Source of the DNA: Rahnella inusitata_A
GTDB taxonomy: Bacteria; Pseudomonadota; Gammaproteobacteria; Enterobacterales; Enterobacteriaceae
Assembly: GCF_965118895.1 (NCBI RefSeq)
Contig: NZ_CBCPJJ010000024.1
Location: forward strand, 62,001-126,000
DNA length: 64,000 nucleotides
Reading direction: 5' to 3'
The position numbers and the translations under genes are program-made. Positions 9,033 through 17,777 of the stretch are shown here, piece by piece. The notes under the pieces were generated by a model, which saw nothing but the letters and a program-made list of their open reading frames with translations, was not told the DNA's origin and ran no database searches. The number at the start of each line of letters is the position of its first letter. Positions within the stretch are counted from its first letter, which is position 1.

Positions 9033-9302
9033 ATGCACAATACCAGCTGGAGTTGGGAAACACATTTCAATATAGATAGCCTGGTACTTCTCAAAATATT
9101 GGTTGTACTGATTATTATTATTGGGGTTCGGGAAAACCTGAGATGGAAAAGAAGAAAAAGGCAGGATCCCGGTGGCGCTATTTCGCAGGCAAATGCCAGA
9201 GAACGCCATGAATGGCGCTATGTCCGGCGGGCATTCACTCTGATACAAATCGCATTCGGCCTGTATATTTTAGGATCACTCATTCAGTTCTTACTCAGGT
9301 AG
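9033..9302 (+). CDS. Small two-helix membrane protein of unknown function
   Basis: 89 residues with hydrophobic helices at about 16-33 (SLVLLKILVVLIIIIGV) and 68-88 (AFTLIQIAFGLYILGSLIQF), joined by a strongly basic loop (RWKRRKRQD). The positive loop predicts both termini outside and the loop in the cytoplasm. Preceded by AAGGGT. I do not recognise a family. It is followed by the terminator-like stem at 9322-9344. Confidence 0.6.
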   Translation: MHNTSWSWETHFNIDSLVLLKILVVLIIIIGVRENLRWKRRKRQDPGGAISQANARERHEWRYVRRAFTLIQIAFGLYILGSLIQFLLR

Positions 9303-9321
9303 AAGCTTGCATAATGATAAA

Positions 9322-9344
9322 GCGGAGGAAATACCTTCCTCCGC
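9322..9344 (-). terminator. Hairpin after the RND pump operon
   Basis: GCGGAGGAA (9322-9330) and TTCCTCCGC (9336-9344) form a perfect 9-bp stem with a 5-base loop. On the minus strand it is followed by TTTATCATTATG, so it best fits termination of the pump operon, with possible use by the convergent small gene. Confidence 0.6.
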
Positions 9345-9399
9345 CCCCGATGGATTAAGTGATCAACGACGGTGACTTAACCGGTAGCCGCGCTAATTT

Positions 9400-12300
9400 T
9401 TACTCTTCGCCCGTGTTTGCGGTTTTACTGAAACGACGACGCACTACCACGAAAAACACTGGCACGAAGAAGATCGCCAGCAGCGTGGCAGAAATCATCC
9501 CGCCCATCACGCCGGTACCGACGGCATTCTGTGCGCCAGAACCCGCACCGTTGCTGATAGCCAGCGGCAGAACCCCGAGAATAAACGCCAGTGAGGTCAT
9601 CAGGATCGGGCGCAAACGCATCCGCACCGCCTCCAGCGTCGCTTCAATCAGCGGCTTGCCTTCTTTAAGCATCAGATCGTTGGCGAACTCGACGATCAGG
9701 ATGGCGTTTTTGGCCGCCAGCCCGATCGTGGTCAGCAGCCCGACCACGAAGTACACGTCGTTATTCAGCCCGCGCAGGCTGGTCGCCAGTAACGCACCGA
9801 CCACGCCCAGCGGCACCACCAGCATGACCGAAAACGGGATCGACCAGCTCTCATACAATGCCGCCAGACAGAGGAAAACCACTACCAGCGAAATGGCATA
9901 CAGCGCCGGTGCCTGTTCACCGCTCATGCGTTCCTGATAGGACATTCCTGTCCAGTCATGGCTGATACCCGCTGGCAGTTGCGCCGCCAGTTCTTCCATC
10001 AGCGCCATCGCTTCGCCCGAACTTTTCCCAGGTGCAGGTTGCCCCAGGATCTCCAGAGAAGACAGGCCGTTATAGCGCTCCAGACGCGGTGAACCGTAAA
10101 CCCATTTTGCGGTGGAGAAGCTGGCGAACGGTACCATTTTGCCGTTAGTAGCACGCACGAACCAGTCGTTGAGATCGTCCGGCATCATGCGGTACTGCGC
10201 ATCGCTCATCACATAGACTTTCTTGACGCGGCCGTTATCGACGAAGTCGTTAACGTAACTGCCACCCCACGCGGCGGACAGCGTGGTGTTGATATCCGCC
10301 AGCGACAGCCCCAGCGCTTTGGCTTTTTCCTGATCGATGGTCACTTTGTACTGTGGCGTATCTTCCATGCCGTTCGCACGCACCGCCATCAGCACGTCAG
10401 GATGCTGCGCCGCCAGCGCCAGCAGCTGATTACGCGCTTCCAGCAGTTTCTCGTGCCCCAGATTACCCCGGTCGATCAGCTCAAAATCAAAACCGGTGGC
10501 GTTACCGAGCGCGATAATCGGCGGCAGATTAAAGGCCACGACGGTGCCGTCGATGATTTTTGAAAACGTCGCATTGGCACGCTGCACAATCGCGGTGACT
10601 TTATTGTCATCCCCTGGCCGCTCGCTCCAGTCTTTCAGGCCGACAAAGGCAATGCCGACATTTTGCCCGCGTCCGGCAAATCCGTAGCCGTTGACCGTCA
10701 GAACGTTAGCCACGTTGTTTTTTTCGTCATGCAGATAGTGATCGGTAATGGTATCAAGCACTTTCTGCGTCCGTTCCTGCGTCGCGCCCGCCGGTAAAAT
10801 GGCCTGAGTTGCCAGTACGCCCTGATCTTCTTCCGGCAGAAAAGACGTCGGCAGATGAACAAACATCACCACCATGCCCGCGACGATCAGCAGATAAATC
10901 ACGATATAGCGTCCGGAGCTTTGTAAAATCCGCGCCACCGAAGACGTGTAATGCTGTGTACTCTGGTCAAACTTGCGGTTGAACCAGCCAAAGAATCCAG
11001 TGGTTTTGCCGTGTTCGCCTTTTGCCACAGGTTTGAGCAACGTGACGCACAGCGCAGGCGTGAGGATCAGTGCAACAAACACCGACAGCGCCATTGCTGA
11101 CACGATAGTGATGGAGAACTGACGGTAGATAACGCCGGTGGTGCCACCGAAGAATGCCATTGGCACAAACACCGCCGAGAGCACCAGCGCAATGCCGACC
11201 AGCGCGCCCTGGATCTGCTCCATCGATTTACGCGTCGCCGCTTTTGGCGACAACCCCTCCTCGGCCATGACGCGCTCGACGTTCTCCACCACCACAATGG
11301 CGTCATCAACCAGCAGGCCGATGGCCAGCACCATGCCAAACATGGTCAGGGTGTTGATGGTAAAACCACAGGCTGCCAGAATGCCGAAGGTGCCCAGCAG
11401 TACTACCGGTACGGCGATCGTCGGGATCAGCGTTGCACGGAAGTTTTGCAGGAACAGGAACATCACCAGAAACACCAGCACAATGGCTTCGAACAGCGTT
11501 TTCACCACCTCATTAATCGAGATTTTGATAAACGGCGTCGTGTCGTACGGATACACCACCTGCAGGCCGTCCGGGAAGAACGGGCGCAGCTGTTCCAGCT
11601 CGGTGCGCACAGCCGCAGCGGTATCAAGCGCGTTAGCACCGGTTGCCAGCTGGATCCCCAATGCTGACGCCGGTTGTCCGTTGATTTTCACCACAAACTG
11701 ATAATCCTCACCACCGCGCTCAATACGGGCGACGTCATGCAGCCGCACCTGAGAACCGCCGGCGTTCACTTTCAGCAGAATATCGCCGAACTCATCCGGT
11801 GAAATCAGGCGGGTTTGCGCAATCAGGGAAGCATTGAGCTGCTGCCCCGGCACCGGCGGTGCGCCACCAATCTGCCCGGCGGCCACCTGCGCATTCTGAG
11901 TGTTCAGCTCGGCGATGACATCCACCGGCGTGAGCTGAAAATTGTTCAGCTTGTTCGGATCCAGCCAGATGCGCATGGCGTACTGCGAGCCGAAAATCTG
12001 CGTATCGCCGACGCCGTCAATGCGGCTAATCGGATCTTTGATATTCGAGCCAACGTAATCCGAAATATCCTGCTGGGTCATCGTGCCGCTGCTGTTCACA
12101 AAACCGACCACCATCATGAAGGTGCTGGACGATTTTCTGACGGTGATCCCCTGCTGCTGCACTTCAGAAGGCAACAGCGGCGTGGCCAGCTGCAATTTAT
12201 TCTGCACCTGAACCTGCGCGATATCTGCATCGGTGCCGGTTTTGAACGACAGCGTGAGCTGCAAGGTGCCCGAAGAGTCGCTGGTCGATGACATATACAT

Positions 12301-12525
12301 CAGACCGTCCAGGCCATTCATATTTTGCTCAATGACCTGCGTTACCGAGTTCTGCAAAGTCGTCGCATCCGCGCCGGGATATTGTGCGCGGATCTGCACC
12401 GCCGGAGGCGCAACGCTTGGATATTGTTCCACCGGCAGATTGAGGATGGAAATCGCGCCAGCGAGCATCACAATGATGGCAATCACCCAGGCAAAAATGG
12501 GGCGATCGATAAAGAATTTAGACAT
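9400..12525 (-). CDS. AcrB-type RND multidrug efflux transporter (HAE1 family)
   Basis: 1041 residues with the full HAE1 layout: N-terminal helix (FFIDRPIFAWVIAI), two large periplasmic loops and 12 membrane helices. The proton-relay Asp pair is in LLVDDAIVVVENVERVM (about residues 405-410). AcrB-like porter motifs such as GLDGLMYM and GSYVNDFVD are present. It exports hydrophobic drugs from the periplasm and outer leaflet, driven by protons. It sits 17 bases after the adaptor gene, behind a MarA-type activator, and no outer-membrane channel is encoded nearby, so TolC is the likely partner. Resemblance is to AcrB/SdeY-like pumps. Confidence 0.93.
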   Translation of the reverse strand: MSKFFIDRPIFAWVIAIIVMLAGAISILNLPVEQYPSVAPPAVQIRAQYPGADATTLQNSVTQVIEQNMNGLDGLMYMSSTSDSSGTLQLTLSFKTGTDADIAQVQVQNKLQLATPLLPSEVQQQGITVRKSSSTFMMVVGFVNSSGTMTQQDISDYVGSNIKDPISRIDGVGDTQIFGSQYAMRIWLDPNKLNNFQLTPVDVIAELNTQNAQVAAGQIGGAPPVPGQQLNASLIAQTRLISPDEFGDILLKVNAGGSQVRLHDVARIERGGEDYQFVVKINGQPASALGIQLATGANALDTAAAVRTELEQLRPFFPDGLQVVYPYDTTPFIKISINEVVKTLFEAIVLVFLVMFLFLQNFRATLIPTIAVPVVLLGTFGILAACGFTINTLTMFGMVLAIGLLVDDAIVVVENVERVMAEEGLSPKAATRKSMEQIQGALVGIALVLSAVFVPMAFFGGTTGVIYRQFSITIVSAMALSVFVALILTPALCVTLLKPVAKGEHGKTTGFFGWFNRKFDQSTQHYTSSVARILQSSGRYIVIYLLIVAGMVVMFVHLPTSFLPEEDQGVLATQAILPAGATQERTQKVLDTITDHYLHDEKNNVANVLTVNGYGFAGRGQNVGIAFVGLKDWSERPGDDNKVTAIVQRANATFSKIIDGTVVAFNLPPIIALGNATGFDFELIDRGNLGHEKLLEARNQLLALAAQHPDVLMAVRANGMEDTPQYKVTIDQEKAKALGLSLADINTTLSAAWGGSYVNDFVDNGRVKKVYVMSDAQYRMMPDDLNDWFVRATNGKMVPFASFSTAKWVYGSPRLERYNGLSSLEILGQPAPGKSSGEAMALMEELAAQLPAGISHDWTGMSYQERMSGEQAPALYAISLVVVFLCLAALYESWSIPFSVMLVVPLGVVGALLATSLRGLNNDVYFVVGLLTTIGLAAKNAILIVEFANDLMLKEGKPLIEATLEAVRMRLRPILMTSLAFILGVLPLAISNGAGSGAQNAVGTGVMGGMISATLLAIFFVPVFFVVVRRRFSKTANTGEE

Positions 12526-12542
12526 ATTTCAGCGTTCCCTGA

Positions 12543-13694
12543 TTAAGACTTTGCTGGCTGCTCATGAGGCTCGACGGCCTCTCCCGGCTTAATTTTCTGT
12601 ACGCCTGATACCACCACGCGCTCGCCCGCCGACAGACCGGACAGCACCTGCCACTGGTCACCCAACGTCTTGCCGGTGGTGATATTTTTCAGCGCCACCT
12701 TATTATCCGCGCCGACCACCAGTGCGGTCGCCTCACCACGCGGATTGCGGGTGACGGCCACCTGTGGCACCAGCAATGCGGCTGGATTAACGCCCTCGTC
12801 CAACCGCGCACGGACAAACATGCCGGGCAGTAAACGGTGCTGAGGATTGGGGATCACCGCGCGCAGCGTAATAGAACCGGTGGTTTCATCGACGGTGATA
12901 TCGGAGAATTCCAGCCATCCTTTTGGCGCGTAAGTGCTGCCGTCAGAAAGCCTCACCGTCACCTCGGCTTTTCCGGAGGTTTGTTTGATTTCGCCGTCGG
13001 ACATCGCCTGACGCAGGCGCAGGAACTCCTCCCCCGACTGGGTTACATCGACATACATCTGATCCAGCTGCTGCACGGTTGCCAGCGAACGAGTTTGTGC
13101 ATTTTGCACCAGCGCCCCTTCTGTCACTGAAGAGCGCCCGATCCGCCCGGAAATCGGCGACGTGACTGTGGTGTATTGCAGATTAATACGGGCTGACTTC
13201 ACCGCTGCTTTGGCTGCCACGACTGCGGCCTGAGCTTGTTGGGCAGTGGCCTGTGCCTGGTCGAAATCCTGCTGGCTGATGTAATGCGTGCCGGTCAGCG
13301 TGCGGTAACGGTTCACCGTCGTCACTGCGATACGCGCGCTGGCCTCTGCCTGCGCCAGATTTCCCGCTGCGCTGTCCAAAACGGCCTGATACGGCGCGGG
13401 GTCGATCTGGTACAGCGCCTGCCCTGCATTCACGTCGCTGCCCTCAGTGAATAAGCGTTTTTGGATAATCCCTGACACTTGCGGACGCACCTCGGCAATA
13501 CGCAGCGCAGACGTTCTGCCCGGTAATTCAGAGGTCATCTTCAGCGGCGCAGTGCTGAGTTTTACCACGTTAACGTCGGTTAATTTTTGCTGTGCCGAGG
13601 CAGTATTTCCGCTCTCATCACACCCCGTTAATACCCCACTCCCTGATAACAGACAAAAGGCTGCCAAAGGCTTTAAAAGCCCTAAATGATTCAT
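12543..13694 (-). CDS. AcrA-type membrane fusion lipoprotein of an RND pump
   Basis: 383 residues. The signal peptide ends in lipobox LTGC (Cys about residue 25). Beta-barrel, lipoyl and alpha-hairpin domains follow in the usual order, with VRPQVSGIIQKRLFTEGSDV and the lipoyl-half motif TSPISGRIGRSSVTEGALV visible. It links the inner-membrane pump encoded downstream (17-base gap) to an outer-membrane channel, presumably TolC. It is 69 bases downstream of, and collinear with, the AraC-type gene, so one transcript could cover all three. Confidence 0.93.
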   Translation of the reverse strand: MNHLGLLKPLAAFCLLSGSGVLTGCDESGNTASAQQKLTDVNVVKLSTAPLKMTSELPGRTSALRIAEVRPQVSGIIQKRLFTEGSDVNAGQALYQIDPAPYQAVLDSAAGNLAQAEASARIAVTTVNRYRTLTGTHYISQQDFDQAQATAQQAQAAVVAAKAAVKSARINLQYTTVTSPISGRIGRSSVTEGALVQNAQTRSLATVQQLDQMYVDVTQSGEEFLRLRQAMSDGEIKQTSGKAEVTVRLSDGSTYAPKGWLEFSDITVDETTGSITLRAVIPNPQHRLLPGMFVRARLDEGVNPAALLVPQVAVTRNPRGEATALVVGADNKVALKNITTGKTLGDQWQVLSGLSAGERVVVSGVQKIKPGEAVEPHEQPAKS

Positions 13695-13763
13695 GAATTC
13701 CCACCTCAGATAACAACGTAATGATTAATGCAAAAAAAGTACCCGATAAAAAAACCACATAAA

Positions 13764-14102
13764 TTACGCCGGATGTGACTGATGCATTCTCCTGTAGGCC
13801 TGTGGCGGTAAACTGTATTTCCGGGAAAAAGTTCGCGAAAAGGACTGCTGAGAGTCATATCCGTATTTATATGAAATATCGACCACCGGATTTTTAGTAT
13901 GAAGAAGCTCATCTGCGGCCAGCGCCAGCTTACGGTCACGAATATAATTCCCCAGCGTGTGACCTGTTTCCTGCTGAAACATCCTCTGTAAATGCCATTT
14001 GGAATAGCCGGATTTTTCAGCGACATCCCGAATTTTTAACGGCTTGTCGATATTTTCTTCAATCCAGCCAATTAACGACCTGATGATTTCTTTATGCATC
14101 AC
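13764..14102 (-). CDS. MarA/SoxS/RamA-type AraC-family transcriptional activator
   Basis: 112 residues consisting only of the two-HTH AraC DNA-binding domain. First recognition helix in GYSKWHLQRMFQQETGHTLG; second in YGYDSQQSFSRTFSRKY, a MarA/RamA signature; the PPQAYRR C-terminal motif is present. Small proteins of this type have no ligand domain and are controlled by abundance. The position just upstream of and collinear with an AcrAB-type pump fits direct activation, as with RamA, RarA or SdeR systems. Not assigned to a specific orthologue. Confidence 0.85.
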   Translation of the reverse strand: MMHKEIIRSLIGWIEENIDKPLKIRDVAEKSGYSKWHLQRMFQQETGHTLGNYIRDRKLALAADELLHTKNPVVDISYKYGYDSQQSFSRTFSRKYSLPPQAYRRMHQSHPA

Positions 14103-14235
14103 AAATACCTCTTACAACCGGAGTATGCAGTGCGCGAAACGAAACGGAATCACACGTGAGTTTCAATATAATGACCGTCGAAATAACGGCGGTCGGTACA
14201 ACGATAAGTGAACTGGCAGCAGTAATAAGGCGTGG

Positions 14236-14272
14236 ATAAGAGTAAAAGCGACAGGACTGTCCTGACTCTTAT
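14236..14272. repeat. Nested inverted repeat between the AraC-type gene and the MFS gene
   Basis: Outer arms ATAAGAGT (14236-14243) and ACTCTTAT (14265-14272) enclose an inner palindrome CAGGAC-T-GTCCTG (14252-14264). The outer arms are perfect 8-mers. It could be an operator or a folded leader for either divergent gene. The remaining intergenic sequence (14103-14445) otherwise holds the shared promoter element at 14344. Confidence 0.45.
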
Positions 14273-14343
14273 AGGGCGAGATTAGCATTCATATTTCTCT
14301 GTTATAAGATCATCAATTACGAATAGCTCTATGAGTTGAATTC

Positions 14344-14380
14344 ATTAATGAGCCCCACTCATAAAGCCTATCCTTTTTCA
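14344..14380 (+). promoter_or_regulatory. Shared promoter/LysR-box element upstream of the MFS exporter
   Basis: Begins ATTAATGAGCCCCACTCAT and continues ATAAAGCCTATCC. A nearly identical block is at 15745 upstream of the aldo/keto reductase, at the same distance from the start codon (TATCC is 77 and 76 bases upstream). The first 19 bases have the T-N11-A layout of a LysR-type operator (here ATTA-N11-TCAT). TATCCT could be the -10 element. Confidence 0.55.
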
Positions 14381-14445
14381 GGGCATTATCTGCGGAGGGA
14401 TCGCCAGTAACATAAGCTCACGTATTCATGTTCAGAAGAAAAATA

Positions 14446-15654
14446 ATGACTGATTCTCAGGCGCGAACGCCGCCCAACGCCGTCAAAACGTCGGGTCTGC
14501 CTTTTGTTCTCATTCTCAGCGCGTTAATGGCTTTCACCTCGCTTTCTACCGATATCTATCTTCCCGCCATGCCTGCGATGGCGAAAGCACTGCACGGCAA
14601 TGTGGAACTGACCATCACCGGATTTTTGGTGGGATTTTGTATTGCCCAGCTAATCTGGGGGCCGTTGAGCGATCATTTTGGTCGTCGCAAACCGCTGTTC
14701 GCCGGGCTGGCGCTGTTTATCATCGGCTCCGTCGGTTGCGCGCTTTCAACGGACATTCCGCAGATCGTGTTCTGGCGTGTATTTCAGGCGCTCGGCGCCT
14801 GCACCGGGCCGATGCTGGCGCGGGCGATGATCCGCGATCTGTTTAGCCGCACCCGCGCCGCACAAATGCTGTCCACGCTGATGGTGGTGATGGCCATCGC
14901 GCCCATCGCCGGGCCGCTGATCGGCGGACAAATGATTATCTTCACTTCGTGGCACGCCATTTTCTGGCTTCTGGCAGTCATCGGCACCGTTATGTTTATT
15001 TCACTTTACTGGTTACCGGAAACGCTGCCCGAAGAAAAACGGGTGAAAGCCTCATTGCCCGGCGCTTTCCGCAATTACCTGCAACTGTTAAAAAACAAAA
15101 CCTTTATGCGTTTTACGCTCTGCGTGACTTTTTATTACGTGGCGGCCTACGCGTTTATTACCGGCTCACCCTTTGTCTATATCACCTACTTCGGCATCGA
15201 TCCCCAGCACTACGGTTGGCTGTTTGCGCTGAATATCGTCGGGCTGATGGGCGTGAGTATGCTCAATCGCCGTCTGGTGCATCGTTATCCGCTGGAAGTT
15301 CTGCTTAAACGCGCCGTTGTAGTCGCCGCCCTTGCCGCACTGGTGCTGGCCTTCGGCGCGAAACTGAACATCGGCGGCATGCTGCTGATCCTCGCCTGCA
15401 TCTTTGTCTTCTTCTCGATGAATGGCGTGATTGCCGCCACCTCGACCGCCGCTGCGCTGGATGCGGCACCCAACGTGGCCGGTTCCGCCTCCGCGCTGAT
15501 TGGCGCGTTGCAATACGGCAGCGGCATTATCTCGTCATTACTTCTCGCACTGATGAGCGACGGCACGCCGTGGACCATGGCCTGGATCATCGCCGTCTTT
15601 ACTGTGGCCAGCGCGTTAATTGCGCTGACGACCCGCGTGCCGAAGGCGCAATAA
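14446..15654 (+). CDS. Bcr/CflA-family drug resistance MFS transporter
   Basis: About 402 residues with 12 membrane helices. Motif A between helices 2 and 3 is GPLSDHFGRRKPLF. Early STDIYLPAMPAM and ARAMIRDLF near helix 5 are typical of the Bcr/CflA (DHA1) subfamily, which exports drugs such as bicyclomycin or metabolites by proton antiport. ATG 14446 follows AGAAG; the upstream ATG 14428 has no binding site. It shares a promoter element with the downstream reductase gene and probably belongs to the regulon of the LysR gene at 17.8-18.7 kb. Substrate unknown. Confidence 0.88.
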   Translation: MTDSQARTPPNAVKTSGLPFVLILSALMAFTSLSTDIYLPAMPAMAKALHGNVELTITGFLVGFCIAQLIWGPLSDHFGRRKPLFAGLALFIIGSVGCALSTDIPQIVFWRVFQALGACTGPMLARAMIRDLFSRTRAAQMLSTLMVVMAIAPIAGPLIGGQMIIFTSWHAIFWLLAVIGTVMFISLYWLPETLPEEKRVKASLPGAFRNYLQLLKNKTFMRFTLCVTFYYVAAYAFITGSPFVYITYFGIDPQHYGWLFALNIVGLMGVSMLNRRLVHRYPLEVLLKRAVVVAALAALVLAFGAKLNIGGMLLILACIFVFFSMNGVIAATSTAAALDAAPNVAGSASALIGALQYGSGIISSLLLALMSDGTPWTMAWIIAVFTVASALIALTTRVPKAQ

Positions 15655-15727
15655 AAAGGCAAGCCTGTGGCAATGCCCGATCAGGTCAGTCAGTTCCTGA
15701 AGGAAAAGAATCTGCAATCACACCTCC

Positions 15728-15759
15728 GCAGGGTTCATTTTGCGATTAATGAACCCTGC
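15728..15759. terminator. Perfect 12-bp stem-loop between the MFS and reductase genes
   Basis: GCAGGGTTCATT (15728-15739) and AATGAACCCTGC (15748-15759) are perfectly complementary with an 8-base loop. The right arm overlaps the LysR-box element at 15745. It may end the MFS transcript, though no T run follows, or double as an operator. Confidence 0.4.
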
Positions 15760-15781
15760 TAATAAAGCCTATCCGTTTACA
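15745..15781 (+). promoter_or_regulatory. Shared promoter/LysR-box element upstream of the first aldo/keto reductase
   Basis: ATTAATGAACCCTGCTAAT is an exact ATTA-N11-TAAT interrupted palindrome, the classic LysR-type (T-N11-A) box, followed by AAAGCCTATCC. This matches the block at 14344 upstream of the MFS gene in sequence and in distance to the start codon. Confidence 0.6.
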
Positions 15782-15845
15782 GCCTCTAATCTGATAAATC
15801 CTTCTGCGTTATGCTTTTCACATACCCAAATACAAGGATAACGAC

Positions 15846-16697
15846 ATGCAAAAAATCAAACTGAATGATGGTTTTGAAATACCTCTGCTGGGTTTTGGTG
15901 TCTTCCAGATGACCGATGCGGAGGAATGCGAACGCGCCGTGCTCGACGCGCTGGAAACCGGTTATCGCCTGATTGATACTGCGGCTTCCTACCAGAATGA
16001 AACTCAGGTCGGCAATGCGCTGAAACAGAGCAGCATCCCGCGCAGCGAACTGTTCATCACCACCAAGTTATGGCTGCAGGACACCCGATACGAAGGGGCG
16101 AAAGCACAATTTGAACGTTCGCTTAACCGTCTGCAACTGGACTATGTCGATCTCTATTTGATCCATCAGCCTTACGGCGACGTGCATGGTGCATGGCGTG
16201 CGATGGAAGAATTACAGCAGGCGGGGAAAATCCGTTCGATTGGCGTCAGCAATTTTCATCCAGACCGGCTTGCCGATCTGATGGCGTTTAACAACGTAGT
16301 GCCTGCGATCAATCAGGTAGAAGTGAATCCTTTCAATCAGCAGTTGCACGCCGTGCCGTGGATGAAAAGTCGCAACATTCAGCCCCAGGCATGGGCACCG
16401 TTTGCCGAAGGCCGCAATGGCCTGTTCCAGCATCCGCTGTTGAGCGCGATGGGTGAACTATATGGCAAAAGCGTGGGGCAGGTCGTTCTGCGCTGGTTAG
16501 CCCAGCGCGGCATTGTGTCGCTGGCAAAATCCGTCCGCAAAGAGCGCATGGAAGAGAACATCGCTATTGCGGATTTTGAACTCAGCGAAGACCAGATGAT
16601 GCAAATCACCGCGCTGGATGCCGCAACCAGCGCCTTCTTCTCGCACCGTGACCCGGCAATGGTTGAATGGCTGGCGGGCCGCAAACTTGACGTGTAA
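15846..16697 (+). CDS. Aldo/keto reductase, 2,5-diketo-D-gluconate reductase-like
   Basis: 283 residues, (beta/alpha)8 NADPH-dependent oxidoreductase. Catalytic tetrad D44 (RLIDTAASY), Y49, K74 (FITTKLW) and H107 (YLIHQPYG). C-terminal cofactor motif around SLAKSVRKERMEENIAI. It reduces aldehydes and ketones in the cytosol. It is followed by a second reductase 34 bases downstream and a convergent LysR gene, and preceded by the shared promoter element. Physiological substrate unknown; aldehyde or keto-sugar detoxification is an inference. Confidence 0.9.
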   Translation: MQKIKLNDGFEIPLLGFGVFQMTDAEECERAVLDALETGYRLIDTAASYQNETQVGNALKQSSIPRSELFITTKLWLQDTRYEGAKAQFERSLNRLQLDYVDLYLIHQPYGDVHGAWRAMEELQQAGKIRSIGVSNFHPDRLADLMAFNNVVPAINQVEVNPFNQQLHAVPWMKSRNIQPQAWAPFAEGRNGLFQHPLLSAMGELYGKSVGQVVLRWLAQRGIVSLAKSVRKERMEENIAIADFELSEDQMMQITALDAATSAFFSHRDPAMVEWLAGRKLDV

Positions 16698-16731
16698 TAA
16701 CTTATTCCACTAAACCATGAGGATCTTACCC

Positions 16732-17721
16732 ATGCAAAAACGTTACCTTGGAAAATCCGGACTGGAAGTCTCGGCGCTCGGCTTAGGTTGTATGGGCCTG
16801 AGCCACGGCTACGGCCCGGCGACGGACCACCGTCAGGCGGTTGAGCTCATCCGCGCAGCGGTTGAACGCGGCGTGACCTTTTTCGACACCGCTGAAGTGT
16901 ACGGCCCTTATCTGAACGAAGAAGTGGTCGGGGAAGCGTTAAAACCCTTCCGCGACCGCGTAGTCATTGCCACTAAGTTCGGTTTTACCTTTGGCGAGGA
17001 TAACAAGCAGCAGAACCTCAACAGCCGCCCGGAGCATATTCGCGAAGCGGTGGAAGGATCGCTGCGTCGCCTGAAAACAGACGTTATCGATCTCTACTAT
17101 CAGCACCGTGTCGATCCCGATGTGCCGATCGAAGAGGTTGCGGGCGCGGTAAAAGATCTGATTGCACAAGGGAAAGTGAAACACTTTGGTCTTTCGGAAG
17201 CCGGTGCGCAAACCATCCGCCGGGCACATGCGGTTCAGCCGGTAGCGGCGCTGCAAAGTGAATATTCAATGTGGTGGCGCGAGCCCGAGCAGGAGATCAT
17301 GCCGGTGCTCGAAGAACTGGGGATCGGCTTTGTGCCGTTCAGCCCGCTGGGTAAAGGCTTTTTGACCGGCGCGATTAAAACCGGCACCACCTTTGGCGCC
17401 GACGATTTCCGCAGCCAGGTGCCGCGTTTTGCCGCTGAGGCGATCGAAGCCAATGAAAAGCTGGTGGTCTTGCTGTCTGAACTGGCTGCGGGGAAAGGCG
17501 TGACATCTGCGCAAATTGCCCTGTCCTGGCTACTGGCGCAAAAACCGTGGATCGTGCCGATCCCTGGCACCACCAAACTGCATCGTCTGGAGGAAAATAT
17601 GGGCGCTGCGGACGTGGTTCTTTCACCAGAAGATCTGAGGAAAATCACGCAGGCGCTGGACACGGTGAAAATCACCGGCGAACGCTATCCGGCATCATTG
17701 CAGGCGCGCGTAGGCCGTTAA
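16732..17721 (+). CDS. Aldo/keto reductase (AKR11/13-like)
   Basis: 329 residues from ATG 16732, preceded by GAGG; an in-frame ATG at 16717 is less well placed. Tetrad D52 (FFDTAEVYG), Y57, K82 (IATKFGF) and H125 (YYQHRVD). The N-terminal KRYLGKSGLEVSALGLGCMG and C-terminal PIPGTTKLHRLEENMGA are typical of YajO/AKR13-type enzymes. NADPH-dependent cytosolic aldehyde or ketone reduction. Cotranscribed with the upstream reductase; a strong terminator follows. Confidence 0.9.
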   Translation: MQKRYLGKSGLEVSALGLGCMGLSHGYGPATDHRQAVELIRAAVERGVTFFDTAEVYGPYLNEEVVGEALKPFRDRVVIATKFGFTFGEDNKQQNLNSRPEHIREAVEGSLRRLKTDVIDLYYQHRVDPDVPIEEVAGAVKDLIAQGKVKHFGLSEAGAQTIRRAHAVQPVAALQSEYSMWWREPEQEIMPVLEELGIGFVPFSPLGKGFLTGAIKTGTTFGADDFRSQVPRFAAEAIEANEKLVVLLSELAAGKGVTSAQIALSWLLAQKPWIVPIPGTTKLHRLEENMGAADVVLSPEDLRKITQALDTVKITGERYPASLQARVGR

Positions 17722-17732
17722 AATCTGTTTTG

Positions 17733-17767
17733 GCCTGCGATATAATAAAGATATCGCAGGCTTTTTT
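17733..17767. terminator. Intrinsic terminator after the aldo/keto reductase operon
   Basis: GCCTGCGATAT (17733-17743) and ATATCGCAGGC (17751-17761) form a perfect 11-bp stem with a 7-base loop, followed by TTTTTT. It sits between two convergent genes and could also slow transcription from the LysR side. Confidence 0.9.
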
Positions 17768-17777
17768 AGCGGGTCAG

